Below are positions 26,453 to 36,305 of a stretch of 64,000 nucleotides of DNA, one piece after another. The translations under genes were made by a program, and so were the position numbers. Origin of the DNA: Rs1 sp000416275 (GTDB lineage Bacteria; Pseudomonadota; Gammaproteobacteria; Pseudomonadales; Balneatricaceae); the NCBI GenBank assembly GCA_965243635.1, contig OZ251574.1, positions 1,488,001-1,552,000 on the forward strand, given 5' to 3'. The notes under the pieces are model-generated. The model worked only from the letters and a program-made list of their open reading frames with translations. It searched no databases and had not been told where the DNA came from. The stretch's first letter is position 1. Each line of letters begins with the position of its first letter.

Positions 26453-26514
26453 TGCATAATAGCCAGCAGCAGAATTCTGGCGCTTAGCCACAGTCCTTAT
26501 CAGCAAGTGCAATA

Positions 26515-27960
26515 TTACTGCTGCTGGTTTTTAAAATGCTGGTAGACGCTCATCAGTTCACTCTCGGTGAAAGTAACAATAATTAATTGCTGTCCGGGTT
26601 TGATATAATCAGGATTTTTGCCGATTTTTCCCTGCTTATAGTTATACACATAAGTGGTTAGGACCTTATTATTGAGTAAGCGGCCTAAAAACGAACTCTT
26701 TTTACTGCTTAGCATTTCATCCGCATCTTCAGGGATAAGTGCTTTGACAGTACCATTGGCTTGCGGCAGCAATATTCCTTTAGCAAAAGTACCCATTAAA
26801 CCCTTTTGAATAATTCCCCAGATACCTTGTTGGTCGGTGGGATTAACCGCGTGCAGGTAAAAAATTCTATTTTCATCAACGTCTGTGGCGCTTAATAATT
26901 CCTTGAGTTTGATATGTTTCTTAGCCGATTGGCGAAGTTTTTCGACCACTGGATTTTCTTTCACTACAGTGTCTTCCGCTTGATTTACGGGTGAAAGAGC
27001 TAGTTTGCTAACCTCTGTTTCCAGTACATCGGCTGCAGTTGCAGTAACTTGCTGTTTCTCACCCGCTATCAACTCAGTTAGTTCACTGATTTTAACTGAT
27101 GAAAGCTCTTCAATATTTTTCTTTAGGGTTTTAAGGATGGCTGAGGACTCTGTTTGCAACAGGCCGTTAGCCGCAAAACTACTCCTATCTACGGGGTTGT
27201 CTGTGACGCTGAAAGTTTTAAAGGATTTAGCTGAGGTACTAGGAGCCGCACTAGCTGTGGCCACTAAATTGGCAGCATTATTCAGTTGATTAGTGTTGTC
27301 GGACTTTACTGCTAGGGTTGTAGTTGGCGCTGATTGGGTGATCAATTGGGGTGCGGTAGTTTTTTCAACGCTGTACTGCTGGCTCGCATTGGAGGGATTG
27401 TTGGTCTCCTTTTTAAAAACAGGTAAGTTAACAGCGAAGCTTTGAGCTGCTGCAGCATTTTGGGCATTCGCGGCAACGCTGTTCAGTTGGGCGCTTAGCG
27501 GCTGTTGAGCGGATACTAAGGTGGCATCGCTATTTTTGAGATTGATGCTAATAGCATCAGTCTCAGGCAAGGTGAGTAACTGATCTAGGGTTACAAAGTG
27601 ATCGGCAGAGGTTATCTGAATAGGTTGTTGTGCCGAGGAGGTAATGCTGTCTACATGCGCTTGGGCCTGTTGCTCTTGCAGTGGGCTTAAAACAGGCAGT
27701 GTTAATGATTTCTCAATAGCAACTTGAGTAGTGTCTGCAGTGCTAGTGTTTTCAATACTGGCCTTTTCAGTACTAGCCCTGGCAGGGCTAAGAGTTACTG
27801 GTGTCTTTTGATTGGTTAAAGAAATTTCAGCAGAGGTGATTTTAGTATCAGTCCGTGGACTCTCGGTGCGGGTGAAATCGAGTAGCGCATCTGATGATAT
27901 AAACCAATAGCCTACAGCGACAATTGCAGCAAATAAAATAATACTCAAAAATCTGAACAT
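26515..27960 (-). CDS. Membrane-anchored protein with C-terminal LysM-like domain
   Basis: 481 aa. One N-terminal membrane segment (residues 4-22), a long Ala/Ser/Thr/Gln-rich low-complexity linker (about 30-330), and a folded C-terminal domain. That domain has an IWGIIQKGL start and an IGKNPDYIKPGQQLIIV end, the pattern of a stretched LysM repeat. It likely reaches across the periplasm to bind peptidoglycan. No catalytic domain seen. Function unknown. Confidence 0.72.
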   Translation of the reverse strand: MFRFLSIILFAAIVAVGYWFISSDALLDFTRTESPRTDTKITSAEISLTNQKTPVTLSPARASTEKASIENTSTADTTQVAIEKSLTLPVLSPLQEQQAQAHVDSITSSAQQPIQITSADHFVTLDQLLTLPETDAISINLKNSDATLVSAQQPLSAQLNSVAANAQNAAAAQSFAVNLPVFKKETNNPSNASQQYSVEKTTAPQLITQSAPTTTLAVKSDNTNQLNNAANLVATASAAPSTSAKSFKTFSVTDNPVDRSSFAANGLLQTESSAILKTLKKNIEELSSVKISELTELIAGEKQQVTATAADVLETEVSKLALSPVNQAEDTVVKENPVVEKLRQSAKKHIKLKELLSATDVDENRIFYLHAVNPTDQQGIWGIIQKGLMGTFAKGILLPQANGTVKALIPEDADEMLSSKKSSFLGRLLNNKVLTTYVYNYKQGKIGKNPDYIKPGQQLIIVTFTESELMSVYQHFKNQQQ

Positions 27961-28257
27961 AGCGGCTCCAACAAATTTTATTATGCTACGACTGTAAGTT
28001 AGTTCTAGAAATTATGGAAGTAGTTTTAGTCATAAAATTGTTTTCAAAGGAGGGTTTTTCTAAACAGAAAATTAATTAGATAACTATTTGTTAAGTATAG
28101 GAATTGCCTATAAGTGGAGTTGTTGCAGAGAGAAGGATTGGATGGTGCGAGGCCAGAAGCTCTGCTGCAATAGGAGTTGCTAGCAACACACGTGTTATTA
28201 AAGTGAGTGACTAACTAAGCTCAACTAATCTATGAGCTTAGTATCAAATTAGCGGAT

Positions 28258-28761
28258 TTAAGCGAATTCTAAGCTAACCTGCTGGCACCACTGTTCGATT
28301 CTTTCATCGCTGAGCTCGTTTTGACAGTCATCATCTATCGCAAGTCCGACGAAAAAGTCTTTATCGGGGGTCAGTGCTTTAGATTCGTCAAACTCATAGC
28401 CTTTAGTGGGCCAGTGACCTACCACAGTCGCACCTTTAGCTACCATTTTATCGTGTAACATACCCATGGCATCTAGGAACCATTCCGCGTAACCGTATTG
28501 ATCACCAAGACCAATAAAAGCAACGGTCTTATCGGAAAAATCAATCTTATCAACATCGTCCCAAACTTCTTCCCAGTCTTCCTGGACTTCACCATAATCC
28601 CAGGTTGGAATGGCAAAAATCAGTTGTTGATAGTTCTCGATAATGTCCAGAGGAGAGTCTGCTACATCAAAAAGTTCTACGTTTTCGATATGTTGCTGAA
28701 CTTTCTCTGCAATATCGCCTGTATTACCGGTCGTAGTACCGAAGAAAAGTGCTATGCTCAC
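28258..28761 (-). CDS. fldB: Flavodoxin (FldB-like)
   Basis: 167-aa FMN electron carrier. The phosphate-binding loop FFGTTTGNTGDIA opens the protein. The ring-stacking loops PTWDYGEVQEDWEE and GLGDQYGYAEWFLDAMG follow, as in long-chain flavodoxins, closest in pattern to FldB. The start is taken as the GTG at 28761, which places the beta-1 strand at the N terminus; the in-frame TTG at 28779 would add six residues. A Fur-like site lies upstream. Confidence 0.88.
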   Translation of the reverse strand: MSIALFFGTTTGNTGDIAEKVQQHIENVELFDVADSPLDIIENYQQLIFAIPTWDYGEVQEDWEEVWDDVDKIDFSDKTVAFIGLGDQYGYAEWFLDAMGMLHDKMVAKGATVVGHWPTKGYEFDESKALTPDKDFFVGLAIDDDCQNELSDERIEQWCQQVSLEFA

Positions 28762-28792
28762 TTGAAATTCTAACCTCAAAAATAATTCATCT

Positions 28793-28811
28793 AAACAATA
28801 ATCATTATCAA
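28793..28811. promoter_or_regulatory. Fur box candidate upstream of fldB
   Basis: The segment contains ATAATCATTATC, identical to the last 12 bases of the 19-bp Fur consensus, about 30-50 bp upstream of the fldB start. Iron repression of a flavodoxin, the substitute for ferredoxin, is a common arrangement. Confidence 0.62.
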
Positions 28812-28974
28812 TATTGTTGTTGCAGGATAGGGGTTTAAGCCGATTTTGTCAATAAAATTTACTCGCTAAAACTGGTCGTTTGAGTGTGCTGTAGAGTAAA
28901 ATAGAATGATTGATTTGGTGGTATAAAATATAGTGGTTAGTAAGGGGGAGCTGTACAGAAGAGTTTTGCTGATA

Positions 28975-29010
28975 CTCCCGAAGCTTAAATAAGAGACTAA
29001 GTTTCGGGAG
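28975..29010. terminator. Stem-loop after hpf
   Basis: CTCCCGAAGCTTA (28975-28987) pairs with TAAGTTTCGGGAG (28998-29010) with one mismatch. It sits directly 3' of hpf. No T-run follows on either strand, so termination is uncertain. Confidence 0.45.
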
Positions 29011-29018
29011 AGAAGGGC

Positions 29019-29384
29019 TTAAGCTTGGTACTCAGCGTCTTCTAGTTCTTGATCGTCAACAGTGTCAGGCATTGGCTCTAAATGTCTGGGACCGCCTTTT
29101 TTGGCATTCATCTTGTCTTTAGCTTTAGCCAATTGTCGATCAATTTTATCGGTCAGCGAATCAATCGCGGCAAAGAGGTTCGCGGCACTGGTTTTTGCAT
29201 ATATTTCTTTACCATTGGTATGCAATGTCGCTTCTATTTCCTCGCCTCGCTCAGTGGATTCTATGGTGACTTGAGCACTGTTAATAATGTCATATCGTTC
29301 CTGGCTATGCTGCAACCAGCTTTCGATTTTATCTTTTACAGATTGAGATACTTTGTCGTGACGATGGGTAATATTTATGATCAT
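29019..29384 (-). CDS. hpf: Ribosome hibernation promoting factor (HPF/YfiA family)
   Basis: 121 aa. Short HPF-type protein with the beta-alpha-beta-beta-beta-alpha fold. Matching features are the opening INITHRHDKVSQSVKDKIE, the central EATLHTNGKEIYAKTSA and the AIDSLTDKIDRQL helix with following basic KAKDKM. The acidic tail (residues 100-121) resembles YfiA/RaiA rather than the shorter HPF. It binds the 30S A/P-site region in stationary phase. ATG start. Monocistronic. Confidence 0.9.
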   Translation of the reverse strand: MIINITHRHDKVSQSVKDKIESWLQHSQERYDIINSAQVTIESTERGEEIEATLHTNGKEIYAKTSAANLFAAIDSLTDKIDRQLAKAKDKMNAKKGGPRHLEPMPDTVDDQELEDAEYQA

Positions 29385-29713
29385 TTGTTATTCCTTACTG
29401 TCTGTATTTTTCTGGACATTTAAATCTAGCTTTGAAATCTAGTTTCAAGTGTTTGATTTATAGATGTTCCGTTTAATTTGCAGTGAGCCGTATAGGGTAT
29501 TTGGCTGTAAGGCTATCTTGTTCCTCCATAGGCAGATAGATGTTGAAATTAGTGTGTTGAAATTTTTCTCCCAGTTTCAACTGGTGAATTTACTATAGCG
29601 CGATTTTTCTTAAAAAGGGAAATTAAATAATAAAAAATTTATTAAATTTGACTGAAAACAATCTTTTTAGCACAAGTAAGGGGGGAGTTAAATAGATAGC
29701 GAGACCTGCCGAT

Positions 29714-30040
29714 TTATTCTTCGACCCAGATTTCTCTTAAAGGTTCTCCGAAATCATCATAAATGACTTTCTTCACTTTACGCAGTCTTCGAGTGGTTAA
29801 AATAACACTACTTTTAGATGACTTTCGTTGATTGATGGCACTCAACGTATCAGCCACAGGGGTGCGGACTTGTTTAGGCAAGCCGTAGACAAATTGGTTG
29901 CGATCATATCTGCCATCGACTAAAGAGCTGTCTCCCTGATCATATTGTTGAATTTCACCTCCCTGTTGGAGAAATTTATCCATCTGATCATTAAGAGATT
30001 GTCTGATTTCAGATTTTGAAGGTCTTTTGGGCTTTATCAT
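29714..30040 (-). CDS. Small basic protein, weak SutA-like N-terminal segment
   Basis: About 108 aa from the ATG at 30040 (MIKPKRPSK). An in-frame start at 30088 would add 16 hydrophobic residues and is less likely. The segment LNDQMDKFLQQGGEIQQ resembles the core of the RNA-polymerase-binding protein SutA of pseudomonads (MEEFLSRGGKVQ pattern). The rest is basic and ends acidic. Assignment to SutA is a weak inference. Confidence 0.5.
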   Translation of the reverse strand: MIKPKRPSKSEIRQSLNDQMDKFLQQGGEIQQYDQGDSSLVDGRYDRNQFVYGLPKQVRTPVADTLSAINQRKSSKSSVILTTRRLRKVKKVIYDDFGEPLREIWVEE

Positions 30041-30469
30041 GAGCGCTATTATGCCTGATGTTAGACTAAATACCCAAAGCTCTTGCAAGTATTTAATGCT
30101 AGAGGCTTGATTGGCGTCGATTAGTCTGTTTTTAGTCGAGCGATCACCTTTGGTCTGAAACCTAAATTGCAGCGTGATTGCAGCGTGCTTGAAAAAGTAA
30201 AGGGTGGTTGTCGAGCGTCAATAAATGCTGTGTGGCAAAGCTTTGCTGGTGCAATCTGTACATCGTTCAATCTGCTGGTGGAAGTGAACAGCAATGGCTC
30301 GCGGCCCTAATACAGAGCTGAAAGTATTGAATTGCCGAGTATCGCTCCAATTGCCGCTTATTAATCACGTGAGAGTGGCGATTCAATGATATTATCAGAC
30401 TAAATATTACCTGCATCCGTGACTTCTTTGCATCCAGACGCAGTCTCTAAAATTATTGGAACACCATAA
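30041..30469. other. Intergenic region with a solo MITE-B-like end
   Basis: No gene. At 30410-30426, CCTGCATCCGTGACTTC matches the MITE-B terminal repeat with one mismatch, but no partner end or interior is present. Confidence 0.5.
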
Positions 30470-30946
30470 ATGGAATACTTACCTTTAGAACAATACCGTT
30501 ATTCTTGGTTCTTTAAGCACAAAGATTTATTGATTGAAGAGGCCAGTCTGGCATTGATTAAGCCGCTGGCAGAACAAGATGCCAACCAATTATGGCATCG
30601 CTTAATCAGTGAAAATGTTAATCATCCAGAGCTGTTCGTAAAACATGATTGGCCGATCAAGCACAGCACTTGGCAGAAGACAGGAGAGTGGCAGTCCGCT
30701 TGGGATGCGGTTGATGCGCAGCTCCCCAAGTTGATTCAGAACCATATTGACTGGGAGCAAAACAGCATAGTCTATTTCTGCTATCACGCTGATAATATAA
30801 TCGAGACCACTTGGGGGGTGTTTTGTAGCCACTGGAAAAACTTTTTATTTCTCGATAATGGACCTATCCTGATAGGTAAGCGTAGAAACGAAGTTATTCA
30901 GTTTAATGACAATGGCCAGTTTAGTATTGGCACTAAAGCTGTTTGA
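30470..30946 (+). CDS. DUF2947 family protein
   Basis: 158-aa soluble, Trp-rich protein. The opening EYLPLEQYRYSWFFKHKDL and the segments STWQKTGEWQSAWD and TTWGVFCSHWKNFLF match the DUF2947 family of gammaproteobacteria, of unknown function. ATG start. Upstream of the SulP transporter but separated by about 85 bp. Confidence 0.8.
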   Translation: MEYLPLEQYRYSWFFKHKDLLIEEASLALIKPLAEQDANQLWHRLISENVNHPELFVKHDWPIKHSTWQKTGEWQSAWDAVDAQLPKLIQNHIDWEQNSIVYFCYHADNIIETTWGVFCSHWKNFLFLDNGPILIGKRRNEVIQFNDNGQFSIGTKAV

Positions 30947-31031
30947 ATGAGTTACACGCTACAAGCTAGAAGCTTAATCTCAGTTAATGGTTTTTACTTT
31001 TAGACACTCTTGAATTGTATTTTGGTACTTT

Positions 31032-32780
31032 ATGAACAACCGGTTTTTTCCATTTTTAGTTTGGCTTAAATATTTAACACTTAGTGATATAAAAGCGGAT
31101 TTTATTGCCGGTCTCACTGGGGCAGTTATCGTATTGCCGCAGGGGGTTGCCTTTGCGACGATCGCCGGCTTGCCCCCTGAATATGGACTTTACACGGCGA
31201 TGGTTACGCCGATTATCGCCGCTTTATTTGGCTCATCTAGACATTTAATATCCGGGCCGACCACCGCAATATCGATTGTGGTTTTCTCCTCTATTAGCGG
31301 TTATGCCGAACCTGGTAGCCCTGAGTTCGTATCGATGGCGCTCACCTTGACTTTACTCGCTGGAATCTACCAGCTGGGGTTTGGTTTAGCGAGGTTGGGA
31401 AAACTGGTGGATTTTGTGTCACACACTGTGGTGATTGGCTTTACTGCCGGTGCCGCGATTTTGATTGCCACCAGTCAAATGAGGCATATTAGCGGCATCC
31501 CCGCTGAACAAGGTCTGTCCTTTATCCAGAGTTGGCTGGCGATGTTTAGCCATTATGAACTGTTAAATGGAGCTGTTTTCATGGTCGGCATCAGTACCGC
31601 GCTGGTGGCTATACTGGTTAAATACCTAAAACCTAGCTGGCCAAACTTACTGATTGCTATGGTTGCAGGTAGTTTGATAGCACTGCTGATTGGCGACAAA
31701 TCCGGTATTGAGTTAGTCGGCGAAATCCCGGCGACCCTGCCGCCTTTTTCCATGCCTGATCTATCCCTATCTACGATACAGCTACTGGCTCCTGAAGCAT
31801 TTGCGATCGCTTTGTTAGGGCTGATAGAGGCGGTTTCAATAAGTCGCGCTATAGCCATTAAATCTCAACAGAGAATTTATCCTAACCAAGAATTTTTGGG
31901 CCAGGGACTGTCTAATATCGTCGGCAGCTTCTTCTCTTGCTATGCGGGGTCGGGATCATTTACCCGCTCAGGGGTGAATTATTCGGCGGGGGCCAAGTCA
32001 GGTTTGTCGGCAATTTTCGCCGCCTTAATCTTGGTGGTTATCGTCTTGCTGATTGCGCCGTTAACAGCCTATCTACCGGTTGCCGCCATGGCTGGGGTGA
32101 TTCTATTAGTCGCCTATAACTTAATTGACTTCGTGCACATCAAGAAAATTCTGCGCACCAGTAAAGCAGAGTCATCGGTGCTGCTCATCACCTTCTTTTC
32201 TACGCTGTTTCTAGAGTTGGAGTTCGCTATATATCTAGGGGTAATGATGTCGCTGATTTTATTTTTGGCGAAGACCTCAACCCCTGAAATTACTGAAATG
32301 TCATTAAATGTTGAGCAGCACAGGTTTGTTGAATCGAGCGACGATACAGATATGCACTGCCCGCAGTTAAAAGTGCTGAGGGTCGATATGTCGATATATT
32401 TCGGCTCGGTCAATCACATTCAAAATAGAATAGAAAACATTTTAACCCAGCCAGAAGTCAGCCAGATTTTAATTATTTGCGGCGGAATCAACTTTATAGA
32501 CCTAAGTGGTACCGATCTGCTAATAAGCCTAGATAAAAAATTAAAAGCCAAAGGCGGCGGGCTGTACTTTTTTGCTATGAAGCACAGTGTCAAAGTCAGG
32601 GCCACTAAATTTGGGCTGATCCCCGCCATCGCTGAATCGCAGTTTTTTGACAGTAAAAAAGAGGCGATAGCCAAAATATTTCCAAGCTTGAATCAGAGCA
32701 TTTGCGAAAACTGCGCCCAACACGTTTTTAGAGAATGTGATAAGTTTGCGCTGAAAACTAAAGCTGTAGACACTGCGTAG
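31032..32780 (+). CDS. SulP-family anion transporter with STAS domain
   Basis: 582 aa. Ten to fourteen membrane helices with the SulP signature PQGVAFATIAGLPPEYGLYT and the conserved later SRSGVNYSAGAKS-like segment (seen as FTRSGVNYSAG). A C-terminal STAS domain (about 440-550) follows, including FIDLSGTDLL. The tail carries a CENCAQHVFREC cysteine cluster, possibly a metal or redox site. Substrate could be sulfate, bicarbonate or a dicarboxylate and cannot be told from sequence. Confidence 0.9.
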   Translation: MNNRFFPFLVWLKYLTLSDIKADFIAGLTGAVIVLPQGVAFATIAGLPPEYGLYTAMVTPIIAALFGSSRHLISGPTTAISIVVFSSISGYAEPGSPEFVSMALTLTLLAGIYQLGFGLARLGKLVDFVSHTVVIGFTAGAAILIATSQMRHISGIPAEQGLSFIQSWLAMFSHYELLNGAVFMVGISTALVAILVKYLKPSWPNLLIAMVAGSLIALLIGDKSGIELVGEIPATLPPFSMPDLSLSTIQLLAPEAFAIALLGLIEAVSISRAIAIKSQQRIYPNQEFLGQGLSNIVGSFFSCYAGSGSFTRSGVNYSAGAKSGLSAIFAALILVVIVLLIAPLTAYLPVAAMAGVILLVAYNLIDFVHIKKILRTSKAESSVLLITFFSTLFLELEFAIYLGVMMSLILFLAKTSTPEITEMSLNVEQHRFVESSDDTDMHCPQLKVLRVDMSIYFGSVNHIQNRIENILTQPEVSQILIICGGINFIDLSGTDLLISLDKKLKAKGGGLYFFAMKHSVKVRATKFGLIPAIAESQFFDSKKEAIAKIFPSLNQSICENCAQHVFRECDKFALKTKAVDTA

Positions 32781-32853
32781 CTTTTGCTGGGTTCATGACT
32801 CAATAGAGATCTAAACTCGAGGCCTGACTGCTGCTTAAGCGCTAGGCCGCAGT

Positions 32854-33213
32854 TTATACTTGCTGCTCATCGCACCAGTGTAAGGCGGTTAAAAATTCAG
32901 TGACGGTAAAATGTCGTACCTTTTCACTGTTAAAATCAGTGCACCAATCTAGCCATGCGCCACTGGATACAATCGCTATTCTGGCAATGTCGACATCAAT
33001 CGAGGCGCATAATTTATTCGGTTGCCAATTCGATGCTAACTCGATTTGTGTCAGGTTATGGTCACAGTAAATCAATACTCTCAGACGGTGGTCTTTTTTT
33101 AATTGTTTATTGATTTGCGCAGTGAAAACATCTAAATAGTCCGATTGACTGAGAGTCTCGGTGGCTTGGACGACTAAAATATCGCCGGCAGAATCTGGTA
33201 GTACGTATAGCAT
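32854..33213 (-). CDS. SpoIIAA/STAS-like small protein
   Basis: 119 aa from the ATG at 33213 (MLYVLPDSAG). Pattern of the SpoIIAA-like family: a beta strand DILVVQATETLS, a central RVLIYCDHNL strand, an IARIAIVSSGAWLDW strand with following helix, and a short C-terminal helix. Soluble, function unknown. Convergent with the SulP gene, which itself ends in a STAS domain; this may be coincidence. Confidence 0.68.
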   Translation of the reverse strand: MLYVLPDSAGDILVVQATETLSQSDYLDVFTAQINKQLKKDHRLRVLIYCDHNLTQIELASNWQPNKLCASIDVDIARIAIVSSGAWLDWCTDFNSEKVRHFTVTEFLTALHWCDEQQV

Positions 33214-33387
33214 GTTAACCCTTAACAACTAGTTAGCTGAATGAATGGCGCAGTCTACCTCAATCTGATCTAGAGCACTTAAAAAAAACGGTGCTTTTGT
33301 TCAGAAGTTATTGAGAGGTTTCTGAGTCTTTCGGGCTAAGCATCAATAGCTAGGGTAGCTTTTTGAGGGTGAGGGGGGAGTTGTTGT

Positions 33388-33550
33388 TAGTTCTCATCCA
33401 GAAACAGGGGCGTAGCGAGGCCGATCCAATAGTTCAAGATGAGCGACACTAGATATGGGCGTTTGGTTGTTCCAAATAACTATAGCTAGTGGTGATTAGA
33501 TTGGAATAGTGGGGCTGTCGTAGTAGCTCATCGTTTCTGGATGGGAACTA
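33388..33550. repeat. MITE-like element (TAGTTCTCATCCAGAAAC ends)
   Basis: 163 bp with 18-bp terminal inverted repeats, one mismatch: TAGTTCTCATCCAGAAAC at 33388-33405 and its complement at 33533-33550. The interior is partly self-complementary (ATCCAATAG and GATTGGAAT). The ends may instead be TTCTCATCC..GGATGGGAA with TTAG/CTAG flanks, the IS5-type target. Only one copy in the window. Confidence 0.65.
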
Positions 33551-33634
33551 GCTAGTCGCCACTAAAAAATGCAGCTCAGTAGATGAGTCTATAGAGCTGC
33601 ACTGTCGGTTAAAGCTGCTTAGCAAAAGCGAATA

Positions 33635-34216
33635 TTACTTACTAGTTTTACCTTCAAAGTACATATTCATGGTGAAATCATCGACGCCAATTTTCTTGCC
33701 GCTAATATTGAAATCGCTTAATTTTAAGTCAACGGAGCCTTCAAAGCCCGCGCGGTAATCGCCCCAAGGAGAATCTCCTTCACCGATTAATACGGCATCG
33801 AAAGTGATCGACTTAGTGACGCCGTGTAAATTCAAATCACCCGTTACACTGACCTTACCTTCTCCAGTACTTTTAATACTAGTGCTTTTGAAAGTGGTGG
33901 TTGGGTATTTGCCAGCGTCTAAAAAGTCGCCGCTCATCACATGCTTATCGCGCTTAGCATGGTTGGAGTCAAAGCTCTGGGTATCTATAGATACTTGTAC
34001 ACTAGAGGCGTTAGGCTTGCTTTTATCGTACTCAAAAGTCCCTTCGAAATTATTAAAACGTCCTTTAACCCAGCTGATACCGATGTGCTTAACCTTGACG
34101 TCAATCTGTGAGTGCGCGCCAGCTTTTGCATCGTCGATAACATAAGTAGCGGCAGTCACAGAGGCACTAGTGGCAATAACCGCCGCTAGTAAAGTACTTT
34201 TAATGAGTGTATTCAT
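33635..34216 (-). CDS. yceI: YceI-family periplasmic protein
   Basis: 193-aa lipocalin-like protein. Signal peptide with SASVTA before TYVIDDAKAG. The core shows KHIGISWVKGRFNNFEGTF, DKHVMSGDFLDAGKYPT and GDLNLHGVTKSITF, all typical of YceI, which binds polyprenoid lipids. Second gene of an operon with the cytochrome b561 gene; the ATG overlaps the upstream stop by 4 bases. Confidence 0.92.
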   Translation of the reverse strand: MNTLIKSTLLAAVIATSASVTAATYVIDDAKAGAHSQIDVKVKHIGISWVKGRFNNFEGTFEYDKSKPNASSVQVSIDTQSFDSNHAKRDKHVMSGDFLDAGKYPTTTFKSTSIKSTGEGKVSVTGDLNLHGVTKSITFDAVLIGEGDSPWGDYRAGFEGSVDLKLSDFNISGKKIGVDDFTMNMYFEGKTSK

Positions 34217-34782
34217 TGTTTCTCCTTGATCCCCAACATATTGTTGAGGGTTGTGTCTTTGTCTATAAAGTGATGTTTTAGTGCCGCTAAAGTGTGTAAA
34301 ACCACGAGAGCGATTAAACCAATCGCGGCTGCATAGTGAATATCACCGGCTAAAGTTGCCTGATTATCAAATAATTCCGGCGGGCCGATAACGACAAACC
34401 AGTCGAAAACCTGAATTCCTTGCCCCCCTGCAAAAGAGATCAGCAGGCCGGAGATTAAAACGCTAAATATAATTAGATAAAGAAAATTATGGGCAATGTG
34501 ACTGGCAATATTGACCAGGCGGCTATTGGTAGCTGGTGGCTTGGGCGTGAGGTTAGAAAGCTTCCACAGCAGACGGAACACCATCAGCAGCAGGATTAGC
34601 ATACCGATCGCCTCATGAATCTGTGGCGCGAGGGTGTAGAGCGGATCATAATAACTTAAGTCCATCATATATAAGCCCAGCCCAAATAAGCCCAAAATAG
34701 GCAAGACCAGAAACCAGTGCATGATGATCATCACCCAGCCAAATTGACGATCACTATTTTTTAAATGTTTAATCAAACTCAT
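34213..34782 (-). CDS. yceJ: Cytochrome b561 (YceJ-like)
   Basis: 189-aa four-helix membrane b-type cytochrome. Candidate haem ligands include His in MHWFLVLP and IHEAIGM and the C-terminal HYAAAIGLIALVVLHTLAALKHH segment. Start at the ATG at 34782 (MSLIKHLK). Overlaps yceI by 4 bases; the yceJ-yceI pairing is a frequent arrangement. Likely handles electrons from quinone for a periplasmic partner. Confidence 0.9.
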   Translation of the reverse strand: MSLIKHLKNSDRQFGWVMIIMHWFLVLPILGLFGLGLYMMDLSYYDPLYTLAPQIHEAIGMLILLLMVFRLLWKLSNLTPKPPATNSRLVNIASHIAHNFLYLIIFSVLISGLLISFAGGQGIQVFDWFVVIGPPELFDNQATLAGDIHYAAAIGLIALVVLHTLAALKHHFIDKDTTLNNMLGIKEKQ

Positions 34783-35040
34783 AAATACCAAATGTTAAAT
34801 ATTAAGGGTTATTTCTGCTCTACCCCCAGCACCGGAGGATAACAGCGCTTATAAGCTGCAATTAACGATTGCGTGCCGGCTCACTCAGTCTCTTGTCGGT
34901 GCTATAGCGTGTGTCAATAATTCGGATCTGCAGCAGTGCTGAAAGTTCCAGTTTAAAGCGCAAACAGACACGTTAAGTTTTCGGGCAGAGTTAAACTAGA
35001 CTAAAGCCAAGCAGTTGATCGCGTGCCTCCTAGTAAAATA

Positions 35041-35122
35041 GCTGATTGGTTGCAAAAGAACAGCAAATCTGTCTCAAAGCTGCCTTTTTTACAGCGAAAG
35101 CTCAAGCCCGACTAACTGCTAG
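35041..35122. repeat. Decayed half copy of the palindromic MITE
   Basis: The stretch resembles the right half of the element at 3549-3714: an AGAACAGCAAATCTGTCTC segment, then CGAAAGCTCAAGCCCGACTA and a terminal CTAG. The left half is missing. Confidence 0.6.
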
Positions 35123-35181
35123 ATAAATACAATGTAAACTTATATTATCTAAGCGTCCAATGCATAAAGGTGATGATTGAC

Positions 35182-36108
35182 ATGCGTCAGGTGAATTTGC
35201 GATCGATAGATTTAAATTTGTTAACAGTGCTACAAATATTAATAGAAGAACAGCACGTCACTAGAGCTGCAGATCGGTTAAATATGAGCCAATCAGCGGT
35301 GAGTAGAGCTTTACAGAGGCTAAGAGTCTTATTTAACGATCCACTTTTGGTCAAAGGAGCAACCGGTTACAGCCTCTCTAGACGGGCACTTAGCTTGTCT
35401 ACAGAATTGGCGGTGACCTTACAGAGCATCTCCAACTTAATCCAAGAGCCAGAGTTTGATCCTTATACCGCGCGCTCGGTGATCCGCTTTGCCGGGACCG
35501 ATTTAGCCGCATGGATCGACATGCCGGTATTCATGCAGACCATCTTAGCGCAAGCGCCGTCGGTTAAAATTGAAGTATCGACAATTCCCGCAGATTACTT
35601 CGCGCAGCTGGCAAAAGGGCAAGTCGATTTTTTGGTTTCAGGTATTGAGCCGACAAAAAATTTGCAGCACCTGCACTCATATAAGTTAGGCAGCTCTGAA
35701 CTGATGATTCTAATGGGCAAACAAAACCCGCTAGCGGCGCAAACCATCAACTTACAGCAATACTTGCAAGCGGCGCATGGCTACGTGTCGATCACCGGTA
35801 AAGGCCCCGCTTTTTTAGATAGCTACCTGGCAAATATCGGCCTTAAACGCAATGTCGTGTTAAAAATTTCCGAGATTAGATCGGTGGTTGATTACTGCGA
35901 AAAAACCAACATCCTATTTATGCTGCCAATAGAGCTAATCAGTGACATCGTCAAAGAGAGGGATGTCGTGCAAAAGCCGCTGCCGAAAGAGCTACTTAGG
36001 CCGTCGGTAAATTTTTATCTATATTGGCATGCAAGGTTCCACCAAGATCCGCTGCATCGTTGGCTCAGAGAAATAATCGTCTCCAAGTCGCTGCGCGGTG
36101 TTGTTTAA
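35182..36108 (+). CDS. LysR-family transcriptional regulator
   Basis: About 308 aa. Winged helix at residues 8-65 with the LysR pattern LRSIDLNLLTVLQILIEEQHVTRAADRL broken by the recognition helix SQSAVSRALQRLR. A periplasmic-binding-fold effector domain follows. It is of the NodD/LeuO-like branch (DPLLVKG segment). The ATG at 35182 is favoured by AAAGG about 11 bases upstream; ATG at 35173 or GTG at 35170 are possible. No divergent target gene is adjacent, since cytochrome b561 lies about 400 bp away on the other strand, so the target is unclear. Confidence 0.88.
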   Translation: MRQVNLRSIDLNLLTVLQILIEEQHVTRAADRLNMSQSAVSRALQRLRVLFNDPLLVKGATGYSLSRRALSLSTELAVTLQSISNLIQEPEFDPYTARSVIRFAGTDLAAWIDMPVFMQTILAQAPSVKIEVSTIPADYFAQLAKGQVDFLVSGIEPTKNLQHLHSYKLGSSELMILMGKQNPLAAQTINLQQYLQAAHGYVSITGKGPAFLDSYLANIGLKRNVVLKISEIRSVVDYCEKTNILFMLPIELISDIVKERDVVQKPLPKELLRPSVNFYLYWHARFHQDPLHRWLREIIVSKSLRGVV

Positions 36109-36305
36109 AGCTGACGCCTGCCAATAGCCAAGCGCTAGCCACACTAGATCGTTATTATCGATAAACAGTGTGTATCGAGTGCCGATCAATCAATTGAGCT
36201 GGGTGTTTGTCATAGTAGAGCAGCGGGATTTAGGGGGCCTAAATTAAGTGATTTAGCTGTTCACAGTCAGTATTTGCCAGTAGATGAAAACTAACTAGAA
36301 TAGTT

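Noticed and set aside
32541..32723. Minus-strand frames opposite the SulP gene
   Set aside because: They are shadows of a long, clearly conserved coding sequence on the other strand.
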